Shown one piece after another: positions 28,691 through 35,568 of a stretch of DNA of 45,424 bases. The position numbers and the translations under genes were made by a program. The stretch is from a virus. A model generated the notes under the pieces. It saw only the letters and a program-made list of their open reading frames with translations, had not been told where the DNA came from and ran no database searches. The stretch covers positions 1-45,424 of IMG/VR virus record IMGVR_UViG_3300042154_000979. One strand, 5' to 3'. Positions within the stretch are counted from its first letter, which is position 1, and the number at the start of each line of letters is the position of its first letter.

Positions 28691-30533
28691 AGGTCAGTTC
28701 CTCCTGTGAGGCGAGCAGCAGTCTCGTGAACGAGTCAAGTGTCCGCACGAGTCGGGCAGGGTCCACGCCGGAGCGGCGAGCGATGTCCGGGGCGAGAGAC
28801 CATGCGCCGGTCAGCAGGTCGGTGAGGTCTGCGTGTTCGTGCGCTACGACGCTGAGATGCAGTCGGGCAGGGTCGTCGCATTGGATCGCTGCTGCGCCAC
28901 CCTTCACGCTGCGCCCCGCGGCACCTCGGAGACGGGAACCGGCACGCTCGAGCGCACGGTGCACCAGCAGGTACGACGCTGTGATGACCTCGGGCGGTGC
29001 GCCGGTGACCTCTACGGGCGCTGTCGGCGGTAGGTCTCGGGTGTCCTCTGCTGCCGGTGGAGCGCCTACGACGGGCGCTGCAGTCGGTGCCGGGATCTCT
29101 GCGACCGTGACAGCCTCAGCGAGATATCCGAGTTCGGCGAGCATCGCCGGTGCGAGACCGGGCGCGCTCGTAGCTACTCCGAGCAGGATGCGCTCACGCT
29201 TCTCTTGCGGAGTTGGTGCGTCCTCGATGCTGAGACCTAGCTCGCGGAGCAGAGCCTCACCGGACAACTCCATGCGGTCGTAAGCCTCACGAGCAACGCT
29301 GCTCTTGTCCGGGCGACTGGTGAGGTCGGTGGTGTCGTACCACACCATCACCGACTCGGCCTCTACCTGGGAGTAGCCCTCAGCGAGCAGAGCAGGCAGG
29401 AGGTACCCGACGGTGAGAGCGTTCGTCACGACCTCGGAGAGCGGCTCGATGTGAAGCGTGATCGCCTCCTCCTGCACCTGCCATGCGCCCCAATGGTTCA
29501 TGCCCGATGTTCCGGTGAGCACCTCGGGCGGGATGTCCATGCCGAGAGCCAGACGCTTGATCGCGCCCTCCATGAGGGACAGGACTCGCTCATCGAACGG
29601 AGTAGCGAACGAGATATGCCGGACCTTATCGACGTACTCGCCGGGGATCTTCACGACCAGCGGCACGACGGCTGCGGCAGAGGACCGGTCGGTGATCGGG
29701 ACCGTCATCGCCTCTACGAGCGTGTCCACGAACGTGTCCTCGGGACTCGTGATGTTCTCGTCGTCCGGGTCCACGTTCTGACTGGACTGCGGTCCCTGCC
29801 CCGGAGGAAACACGGCCTCTGACGGGATGGCGAGCAGACCAGCACCAGCGAGACGGGACTGCGCGCTAGCGGTGATGTGCTTCTGTAGCAGGTCGATCTC
29901 GCGGAGGACCGACAGCACGCCGTGAGTGGGAGCGTCTGACTCCCACGAGCGCCGAGGGTGCCTGCGCCAGCACTTCACGACTACCGCTTCGGGCGGGAGC
30001 AGACGCCACGCCCGTTCATCGATCTGTACCTCGATGCCGTCACCGCCGACAGCGGCACGGACCTCCTCGGACGAGTAGACATGCCAATGCGTGAAGCGGT
30101 CTGACAGCGGGTCTTGCGGGTCCGGTTCGATCACGAGCCATGCGAGACCGGCGATGGTGAGGTGCAGACCGAACGCCGACATGATCTGCCCTTGCGTCGA
30201 AGCACCTCCGGCGATGGTCCCGACGATCTCGGCGGCACGAACCTGTACGGGCGTGAACTCCGGTTGAGACGGGTCGATGGGAGTCGGTTCGTCACCGGGC
30301 CGAGCCGGAGCAGCAGCAGCTACGAGGTTGACTCTGGACATGGCGTTGCCGATCCAGTTCGCCCCGAAACGGAGTTCGCCAATGCCGTCGTAGTAATCCC
30401 ACGCTGCTCGTTGCCATGCGTGGACCTTGCCGATGCTCGTTGTCAGAGCGACGTTAGGCGCGGTCATCACCTGCGCGGCAGCTACGAGCGAGTTCCAGCG
30501 TGGAGCGTCACGGCGGCGGGATCGGGCAGACAC
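28641..30533 (-). CDS. Portal protein
   Basis: 630 aa from GTG 30533; the frame is also open to GTG 30551. Landmarks: YYDGIGELRFGANWIGNAMSR near the start, WHVYSSEEVRAA, KCWRRHPRR with PTHGVLSVLREIDLL, DERVLSLMEGAIKRLALGMDIPPEVLTG (catalogued in two pieces), and HWGAWQVQEEAI. These are characteristic of phage portal proteins of the SPP1/HK97 group. The C-terminal 150 residues are Pro/Ala-rich and then helical. It forms the 12-mer DNA entry ring. Overlaps the MuF gene by 50 bp. TACGAT lies 6 nt before GTG 30533; no Shine-Dalgarno. Confidence 0.9.
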   Translation of the reverse strand: MSARSRRRDAPRWNSLVAAAQVMTAPNVALTTSIGKVHAWQRAAWDYYDGIGELRFGANWIGNAMSRVNLVAAAAPARPGDEPTPIDPSQPEFTPVQVRAAEIVGTIAGGASTQGQIMSAFGLHLTIAGLAWLVIEPDPQDPLSDRFTHWHVYSSEEVRAAVGGDGIEVQIDERAWRLLPPEAVVVKCWRRHPRRSWESDAPTHGVLSVLREIDLLQKHITASAQSRLAGAGLLAIPSEAVFPPGQGPQSSQNVDPDDENITSPEDTFVDTLVEAMTVPITDRSSAAAVVPLVVKIPGEYVDKVRHISFATPFDERVLSLMEGAIKRLALGMDIPPEVLTGTSGMNHWGAWQVQEEAITLHIEPLSEVVTNALTVGYLLPALLAEGYSQVEAESVMVWYDTTDLTSRPDKSSVAREAYDRMELSGEALLRELGLSIEDAPTPQEKRERILLGVATSAPGLAPAMLAELGYLAEAVTVAEIPAPTAAPVVGAPPAAEDTRDLPPTAPVEVTGAPPEVITASYLLVHRALERAGSRLRGAAGRSVKGGAAAIQCDDPARLHLSVVAHEHADLTDLLTGAWSLAPDIARRSGVDPARLVRTLDSFTRLLLASQEELTYGDLAAALVESLAPAR

Positions 30534-30539
30534 AGCGCC

Positions 30540-30545
30540 ATCGTA
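30540..30545 (-). promoter_or_regulatory. TANNNT box (TACGAT) 6 nt before the portal start
   Basis: Supports GTG 30533 over GTG 30551 as the start. No -35 seen. Confidence 0.45.
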
Positions 30546-30600
30546 CCCCACGAGCGCCTAGCCTGCCGTAGAGCGCCCGCAGAGCGGCCTGTACGCGCAA

Positions 30601-30625
30601 GAGCCGCCCCATTACGGAGCGGCTC
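30601..30625 (-). terminator. Hairpin between a small-gene island and the portal gene
   Basis: 10-bp stem (GAGCCGCTCC with GGGGCGGCTC on the minus strand, one G-U pair) and a 5-nt loop, then TTGCGCGTA. Sole strong structure in the 93-bp gap 30552-30644. Confidence 0.65.
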
Positions 30626-30644
30626 CTGCGGAGGGATCTATCGG

Positions 30645-30893
30645 TCAGACTCCGGGGACGAGACCCTGCACCGCTCTCGTGATGTCCCACCAGTTCAACC
30701 GCTCGAGCGCCGAGATACCGACCACGAGCGCCCGACCGGCATACGGTCCTGCTTCGTGGACGATGAGAGCGCCGTCTGCCTTGCGGGTACCGGTGAGCCG
30801 GTAGATGGTCGTGGTGATCGTGTCACCCTGCACTTGCTTGCCGTCGAGGTGGATCTCGTACTGGCGTCCCTGGATCGTTGCTGTCGTGGTCAT
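30645..30893 (-). CDS. 82-aa protein of unknown function
   Basis: Leaderless start at ATG 30893 (MTTTATIQGRQYEIHLDGKQ). Beta-rich small domain with TITTTIYRLTGTRKADG and a helical end, ALERLNWWDITRAV. Single-gene cassette closed by the hairpin at 30601. Confidence 0.7.
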   Translation of the reverse strand: MTTTATIQGRQYEIHLDGKQVQGDTITTTIYRLTGTRKADGALIVHEAGPYAGRALVVGISALERLNWWDITRAVQGLVPGV

Positions 30894-30899
30894 GGAAGT

Positions 30900-30945
30900 A
30901 GTATAACCAACTACGTCAGAGAACCAACACTCGAAGCAAATATTT
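30900..30945 (-). promoter_or_regulatory. Leaderless promoter cassette, ATG 30893
   Basis: TATACT, 6 nt, ATG; -35 TTGGTT at 16 bp; AAATATTT box at 30945-30938. Much of this element lies inside the 3' end of the upstream gene, whose TAG (30911) falls in the spacer. Confidence 0.85.
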
Positions 30946-31126
30946 CTTTCTCGGCCTCGTCAGCGTCACGGACTCGAGCCAGCGGTAGACCGCAATGCTC
31001 ACACGCTCCACCAGCGAGCACCCGGAGCCGGTCACGGCCGATCACCACGAACTCTGCCGGGACGGACGAGATGCGACCGCAACCGAATACCCGATTCTGA
31101 TCGCAGCGGACCCGCACGGAGATCAC
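30911..31126 (-). CDS. 71-aa protein whose C-terminus is encoded by a promoter cassette
   Basis: GTG 31126 overlaps the upstream stop (GTGA). Contains RVRCDQNRVFGCGR and later GGACEHCGLP, two Cys pairs that probably bind one Zn. The last residues (EKEIFASSVGSLT) are encoded by the AAATATTT box and -35 of the next cassette. The natural end may have been lost when the cassette arrived, or the box evolved within the gene. Confidence 0.65.
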   Translation of the reverse strand: MISVRVRCDQNRVFGCGRISSVPAEFVVIGRDRLRVLAGGACEHCGLPLARVRDADEAEKEIFASSVGSLT

Positions 31127-31311
31127 GACTCCACCAGTTCGGCGGCGAGGTTGGCGACATCCCATCCCCGGAACCAGTAGCTCACGAGCGTGCCCCACGC
31201 TTTCGACTCTGCGCTACCGACCGTGCTTGCCGGGTACGGGATCGGGCAGGCTCGAGGAGCACCGGCCTTGTAGGCGGCGGCACCAGCGGCGACAGCTTCA
31301 CGGTTCGTCAT
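31123..31311 (-). CDS. Small RMF/CrpP-like protein
   Basis: 62 aa. The pattern AAYKAGAPRACPIPYP, then W-x-SYWFRGWDVAN resembles ribosome modulation factor and its CrpP relatives (AxxxGxxxxxCPY, then WxxGW). RMF dimerises and stalls ribosomes; phage relatives have no settled role. Resemblance is over a short stretch, so confidence in function is moderate. Second gene of the 31548 cassette. Confidence 0.55.
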   Translation of the reverse strand: MTNREAVAAGAAAYKAGAPRACPIPYPASTVGSAESKAWGTLVSYWFRGWDVANLAAELVES

Positions 31312-31314
31312 CGC

Positions 31315-31548
31315 TCAGCCCTCGAAGTCTTCCGGCGTGTAACCGAATGCGACGGCCTGAGCCATGACATCCATGAGTTCGCTGTCCATCTCGTCGAGCC
31401 AGCGGTAAAGACTGTCCAGTTCGCATTCCATCTTGCGGCCTTCGGCAATCTCGATCATTGCCTTGATGCCTTCGATGCGATTCTCAACGGATGCCATCTC
31501 GGCGGTCAGCTTGGCGATGGTCGGGCGGCGCTTCGTGGTCGTGGTCAT
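31315..31548 (-). CDS. 77-aa coiled-coil protein
   Basis: Leaderless start at ATG 31548 (MTTTTKRRPTIAKLTAEMAS). One long helix follows (VENRIEGIKAMIEIAEG), acidic to the end. No known motif. Confidence 0.65.
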   Translation of the reverse strand: MTTTTKRRPTIAKLTAEMASVENRIEGIKAMIEIAEGRKMECELDSLYRWLDEMDSELMDVMAQAVAFGYTPEDFEG

Positions 31549-31554
31549 GTGAGC

Positions 31555-31602
31555 AGTATAACCAACTGTGAGCTAGAACCAACATCGGAGCGCAAATAAT
31601 CC
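31555..31602 (-). promoter_or_regulatory. Leaderless promoter cassette, ATG 31548
   Basis: TATACT, 6 nt, ATG; -35 TTGGTT at 16 bp; A/T box here ATTATTT (31600-31594). Directly follows the terminator at 31606-31644. Confidence 0.85.
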
Positions 31603-31605
31603 TAG

Positions 31606-31644
31606 AAAAAGTCGAACGGCCCGGTCGTGATAGACCGGGCCGTT
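31606..31644 (-). terminator. Intrinsic terminator
   Basis: Minus strand: 12-bp perfect stem (AACGGCCCGGTC and complement), 6-nt loop, then CGACTTTTTC. The best classical terminator in the window. A smaller TTATCG hairpin precedes it. It ends the cassette gene at 31669. Confidence 0.85.
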
Positions 31645-31668
31645 TATCGTTGCAGCGATAACGCTTGC

Positions 31669-31947
31669 TCAGGACATGATCGCCGTGGTGCCTGTCTTGC
31701 GTCCCTTTCGGCCCCAGCATGCGCCGTCGATCACGGTCGTATTGATGTCGAAGAGGTCGAGTCTCGGCTGCCCGTAACGGTTCGTCGTGCCGTTCAGTTG
31801 GGCGAGCTTGCGGATCTTTGTCCGCTCCAACTCCACCACGACCATGCCCGAAGGAACGATTACGTCGGTCGTGTCAACTACCTGGCAGAGAACTCGGGTC
31901 GATGGATTGCTGCAGCGGGTGCCGGTGGGGATATGGTTCGTGGTCAT
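31669..31947 (-). CDS. 92-aa protein of unknown function
   Basis: Leaderless start at ATG 31947 (MTTNHIPTGTRCSNPSTR). Beta-rich with VLCQVVDTTDVIVPSG and LERTKIRKLAQLNG. The frame is open through the promoter to ATG 32013, which has a GAGGG upstream, so a 114-aa form (start MTVANISPFECW) could be read from the upstream transcript. Followed by an intrinsic terminator. Confidence 0.7.
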   Translation of the reverse strand: MTTNHIPTGTRCSNPSTRVLCQVVDTTDVIVPSGMVVVELERTKIRKLAQLNGTTNRYGQPRLDLFDINTTVIDGACWGRKGRKTGTTAIMS

Positions 31948-31953
31948 GTCGCA

Positions 31954-32001
31954 AGTATAACCACGAGCGGACGAGTTCCAACACTCAAACGGAGAAATAT
32001 T
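31954..32001 (-). promoter_or_regulatory. Leaderless promoter cassette, ATG 31947
   Basis: TATACT, 6 nt, ATG; -35 TTGGAA at 16 bp; box GAATATTTC at 32001-31993 region. Translatable in the frame of the gene it drives. Confidence 0.85.
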
Positions 32002-32016
32002 CGCGACAGTCATGCC

Positions 32017-32139
32017 TCAGCCCTCGCAGTCGTGCCCGTAGGCCCACTCGGCGGCATCGTCAGCGTTCGACAGGTCGAACACCCGCTCGCACTCCCGGCA
32101 GGTCGGGCCGGTGACAGTCCGTGCCATCTCGGCGCTCAT
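32017..32139 (-). CDS. 40-aa Cys-pair protein
   Basis: ATG 32139 overlaps the upstream stop (ATGA). Reads MSAEMARTVTGPTCRECER, then VFDLSNADDAAEWAYGHDC. CxxC plus HxC is a likely Zn site. Real by coupling and composition; role unknown. Confidence 0.65.
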   Translation of the reverse strand: MSAEMARTVTGPTCRECERVFDLSNADDAAEWAYGHDCEG

Positions 32140-32366
32140 GCTGCGATCCGGTCAGCGACGAGGACCGGAGCCATCGAGTAGGTGCCGTCGGGGAATGCGA
32201 TCTCGCGGTTGCCGGATACTTTGCAACCGACACGCACGGTGTCGCCGTACTTGTCCTCGAGCGTGATGAACTTTGCGGTACGGGAAAGAACGGTGTAGAT
32301 CAGGATGTAGTCGCCGCGACCGGCTGCGTAGGTTGCGCCAACTTGGAATGTGGTGTTCGTGGTCAT
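32136..32366 (-). CDS. 76-aa beta-rich protein of unknown function
   Basis: Leaderless start at ATG 32366 (MTTNTTFQVGATYAAGRGD). Alternating beta pattern, YILIYTVLSRTAKFITLED, suggests a small SH3-like barrel. First gene of its cassette, coupled to the 40-aa gene. Confidence 0.7.
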   Translation of the reverse strand: MTTNTTFQVGATYAAGRGDYILIYTVLSRTAKFITLEDKYGDTVRVGCKVSGNREIAFPDGTYSMAPVLVADRIAA

Positions 32367-32372
32367 GTCGTT

Positions 32373-32422
32373 AGTATAACCAACGGCGAGCTAGAACCAA
32401 CACTCGGAGCGAATAAATATTT
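32373..32422 (-). promoter_or_regulatory. Leaderless promoter cassette, ATG 32366
   Basis: TATACT, 6 nt, ATG; -35 TTGGTT at 16 bp; AAATATTT box at 32422-32415, 5 bp after the upstream stop. Closest copy to the family consensus. Confidence 0.9.
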
Positions 32423-32427
32423 CCGGG

Positions 32428-32703
32428 TCAGTCGAAGAACCGGGCGAGTATTCCTGTGACGGCAGACGCTGACAGAGCGAGCAGCCCAACCCAGACGGCA
32501 CGGTTCTCCGGCCAGACGACAGCGACAGCGGCGACAACCGGCGACAGCCAGACTGACAGGCACCACGAGCACGACACGAGCGCCCCGATGAACGGGCGAG
32601 CCTCGAGACGGATACGAAGCGGAAGAGTGATCGAGTCTGCGGTCACGAGACGAGTGAGTCGGTAGGTGGTGAGCACGGTTAGGAGTGCGAGCAGAGCAGG
32701 CAT
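32428..32703 (-). CDS. DUF1360-like small membrane protein
   Basis: 91 aa. LTTYRLTRLVTADSIT, then CSWCLSVWLSPVVAAVAVV is the DUF1360 pattern. Two or three membrane segments (about 1-15, 45-62, 68-88). Such genes are common next to head genes in actinophages; role unknown. Starts 4 bp after the terminase stop. Confidence 0.8.
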   Translation of the reverse strand: MPALLALLTVLTTYRLTRLVTADSITLPLRIRLEARPFIGALVSCSWCLSVWLSPVVAAVAVVWPENRAVWVGLLALSASAVTGILARFFD

Positions 32704-32707
32704 AGGT

Positions 32708-34120
32708 TCAGCCTATGCGACGAGATGCCACCGACCGAACCGATGCACGAGCAGTAGGTTTCGCAGTGAGCAGCGTTGCGACAGCGTGCACCATTGCGTC
32801 GAGACGGTCAGGACTCTTGGACTCACCCGGAACCCAGCTAGTGAGCTGGCTTTCGAGCAACGGGAAGAACCCGGCGTGATGCACGAATCCACGTTCGGCT
32901 AATGCCGAGACAGGTTCGGCACGAGCAGCCTTCGATTCGGTGGCACGCAGCTTCTCGACACGCAGAGTCGGGTCTACCGCTTGGATCGTGGCGCGAGTCA
33001 TGTCGCCACCCTGGTTTGATTCCACGATCACTCGCTCAGCCCTCCACCGTCGTGCGGCGGCTACGACCTGTGCGCCCCATTCCTCCGGCCTTCCAGCGAG
33101 TGACGCATCCTCCACGATGACGCAATGATCGATACCGGCCTGCCCTTGCACCGGAGCCATCGCTACCACGATGCCACATTCGGCGGTCTCCCCCGGAGGA
33201 TCGACGGCGACGATGGTGCGCCATGCCCGACGATCCGACTGCGCTGGCCTGCCCTGATCCGAGAGCCATTGGGCGAGCGACTGCCACGGTGCCTGCGGAT
33301 CAAACGTGCGCAGTCGTGCCCGGTCGATGACCTGCTCCGTCCAGAGCGCACCCTCTACGTCATCGAGCCATTCGCCTTCTAGCTCCTGGCGTCCGAGTCT
33401 TGTCCCGCCGTAGCGTGCCTCAACGTCACTTAGGAACGTCGGAGCTAGATACCGGGCGTTATCTCTCGTTGCGCCGGTCGTAGTGATCGTGTCCGGGCGC
33501 TCTGCTAGCTCTCTCAGCCATCGATGTTTCTTCGGGGTACCGGTCATCATCGCCCACGGTGAATCACCGAGACGCATCCCGAGCAGCAGGTTTGACATCG
33601 CCTCTTCGCCCCGTGGCATTGATGCCGGTTCGTCAATCCACGCCCGATGATGCTGCGGACCACGCAGACGCTCCGGCTCATCGGCAGAGTATGAGGTCGC
33701 TATCGCACCGTTTGAGAACGTCACACGACGGAGCGAGGGTTGCCAGACCGGACGATGCCCATCTGGGAACACCGACAGTAGGCCCGACTCTCCCTCGATC
33801 ATCACATCTCTAACGTCTGCCGCAGTCGGCCCAACGAGAGCGATACGACCGGATGCGCCCAACTCGGCCACCCATCGGCGCACCTGCTCAGCACCGGTAC
33901 GAGTCTTTCCCGATCCTCTACCAGCACGAAATAGCCAGATACGGAACTCGCTGCCCATGTTCATCGGCGTTGTCTGATTGCTGCGCCGCCAAATGATCCA
34001 CTCGTGCCACATCTCACGGACCTGCTCTTGCGGCATGCCCTCGATCCGGCCCTTTAGTGAACCGTCATCGGTCCACTTCTCGATCAGCGACCGGTTATCG
34101 TCAAACCGCAGAATCGGCAT
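32708..34120 (-). CDS. Terminase large subunit
   Basis: 470 aa from ATG 34120; a TTG at 34144 would add 8 residues. Walker A RAGRGSGKTRTG (about 65), Walker B-like RAWIDEPASMP (about 157-167), coupling motif MMTGTPKK (about 190). The nuclease domain starts about 280 with IVAVDPPG and VIVESNQGGD. ATPase plus nuclease that packages DNA through the portal. Overlaps the small subunit by 20 bp. Confidence 0.95.
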   Translation of the reverse strand: MPILRFDDNRSLIEKWTDDGSLKGRIEGMPQEQVREMWHEWIIWRRSNQTTPMNMGSEFRIWLFRAGRGSGKTRTGAEQVRRWVAELGASGRIALVGPTAADVRDVMIEGESGLLSVFPDGHRPVWQPSLRRVTFSNGAIATSYSADEPERLRGPQHHRAWIDEPASMPRGEEAMSNLLLGMRLGDSPWAMMTGTPKKHRWLRELAERPDTITTTGATRDNARYLAPTFLSDVEARYGGTRLGRQELEGEWLDDVEGALWTEQVIDRARLRTFDPQAPWQSLAQWLSDQGRPAQSDRRAWRTIVAVDPPGETAECGIVVAMAPVQGQAGIDHCVIVEDASLAGRPEEWGAQVVAAARRWRAERVIVESNQGGDMTRATIQAVDPTLRVEKLRATESKAARAEPVSALAERGFVHHAGFFPLLESQLTSWVPGESKSPDRLDAMVHAVATLLTAKPTARASVRSVASRRIG

Positions 34121-34577
34121 CGTCTGCCAATCCGAGACGTTCAAGCATCGCCCGACGGTGATCTATCTCCACCCTCACCGGTCCACCGTCATCGCCAGTC
34201 ACGGCGACCGTGGCCTTACGTCCGTAGTCCTTCGGGACCATGCGCTCGAGCCACCATGCAGCAGCCTGCCAATGTCCATCCGCCGACGCTGCGTTGATCG
34301 CAGTGAGCCGAGCCTGGATCGCATCCGCTCGCGCTCTTTGTATGGCTTGTACATAGTGAACGAACGGAGCATCTTCCTCATGGATCGGTTCGCCCTGCTC
34401 AGCACGGTCTAGGGCACGTTCTCCACGATCACGCCATTGGATCTCGGCCTTCGATGAGATACCAGCAGCAGCCGCAGCAGTCGTGAACGACATCCCTGAG
34501 ATGACGGCACGAACGAGCACCTCTTGCACCTCTGGCGTGAGTTTCGTCGGTGCTCCGGTTCGTCTCTTGGCGGTCAT
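34101..34577 (-). CDS. Terminase small subunit
   Basis: 158 aa. N-terminal HTH (LTPEVQEVLVRAVISGMSF, then AAAAAGISSKAEIQWRDRG) for DNA recognition, a helical middle (YVQAIQRARADAIQARL) for oligomerisation, and AAAWWLERMVPKDYGRK, the usual phage small-terminase signature. ATG 34577 has AAGGGA 5 nt upstream. Confidence 0.9.
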   Translation of the reverse strand: MTAKRRTGAPTKLTPEVQEVLVRAVISGMSFTTAAAAAGISSKAEIQWRDRGERALDRAEQGEPIHEEDAPFVHYVQAIQRARADAIQARLTAINAASADGHWQAAAWWLERMVPKDYGRKATVAVTGDDGGPVRVEIDHRRAMLERLGLADDADSAV

Positions 34578-34600
34578 GGTGTCCCTTGCTGGGTATGAGG

Positions 34601-34635
34601 CAGGCTGTCGGTACCCCGTTAGTACCGACAGCCTG
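34601..34635 (-). terminator. Perfect 14-bp hairpin between the methyltransferase and terminase genes
   Basis: CAGGCTGTCGGTAC and its complement around a 7-nt loop; an outer ATGAG/CTCAT pairing extends it. No U-run. It separates the early block from packaging genes in the 73-bp gap 34578-34650. Confidence 0.7.
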
Positions 34636-34650
34636 ACATCTCATGCCAGC

Positions 34651-35568
34651 TTACTCGTTGGTGCCTGTGGGCACCGGGTCGAACAGGCTCGGCAGGCTCA
34701 TCTCATACTCGATGCGCTGCAGGTTGTCCACGGCTGAGCGCCAGTACGACGGCTTCAACTCGCATCCGATGCCCTTGCGCCCGAGCTTGATTGCCGAGTA
34801 GACCTCGGAGCCGATGCCGAGAAACGGCGTGAGCACCGTTTCGCCACGATTCGACCACAGCCTGATCACTCGCTCGATGAGATCCAACTGCAACGGGCAG
34901 ATGTGGCGTTCGTCTGCATCATCCCGAGCTACGACGGTGTTGAGCGTGTTCGTCTCACGGATGCCGAACCAGACCGGGCGTGCCCACTCGATCCATGTCT
35001 CGTTGTCGCATTCGGGCTTGATTGCTTCCTCGTTGTCTCCGTGCTTGCGGAACATGAGCAGGTAATCAGCCATCGCCGGACGAGACATGGCGGAGTCCCG
35101 GTTCAATGTCTGGAACATGAGCGAGGTGGCTTTCGTTCGGATCGCCTGAGCCTGCGGGTCTTTGTCGATAGTGACCTCGCCGTGGAAGATCCACCCTGCA
35201 GCGACATGGGAGCGGATCAGGTCACCACGGAAGTCGTACAGGCCGATAGCCCCATCACGGCCCTTCTGGGTTGCGAGCTGCTGGCAGTGAACGACCGAGA
35301 GCCTGCCGGGCTTGGTCACTCGCAGCATGTGCTCGATGATGTACCGGTAGTGCTCATGGAACTCTGCGTGATCCTTGCAGTTCCCCAGGTCACGATCCGA
35401 TGGCGAGTAGGTGAACAGACTCGAGAACGGCGGCGAGTAGATCGACAGGTCCACCGAGTTATCGGGCACCTCAGCGAGTCGCTCGCACGAGTCCCCGAGC
35501 ATCGCTGTCCAGTTGGCTCCGGTGGCGATGTCGGTGACATAGGGCTGTGCTTCGTGTGTCGTGGTCAT
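34651..35568 (-). CDS. DNA methyltransferase (N4-cytosine/N6-adenine, beta class)
   Basis: 305 aa from ATG 35568, with AAAGGAG 5 nt upstream and an ATGA overlap with the helicase stop. Motif IV SPPFSSLFTYSPSDRD (about 42) precedes motif I-like LTPFLGIGSEVYSAIKLG (about 260), the beta-class order. SPP rather than NPP/DPP favours N4-cytosine. Methylates phage DNA, presumably against host restriction; no cognate nuclease is present. Confidence 0.85.
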   Translation of the reverse strand: MTTTHEAQPYVTDIATGANWTAMLGDSCERLAEVPDNSVDLSIYSPPFSSLFTYSPSDRDLGNCKDHAEFHEHYRYIIEHMLRVTKPGRLSVVHCQQLATQKGRDGAIGLYDFRGDLIRSHVAAGWIFHGEVTIDKDPQAQAIRTKATSLMFQTLNRDSAMSRPAMADYLLMFRKHGDNEEAIKPECDNETWIEWARPVWFGIRETNTLNTVVARDDADERHICPLQLDLIERVIRLWSNRGETVLTPFLGIGSEVYSAIKLGRKGIGCELKPSYWRSAVDNLQRIEYEMSLPSLFDPVPTGTNE

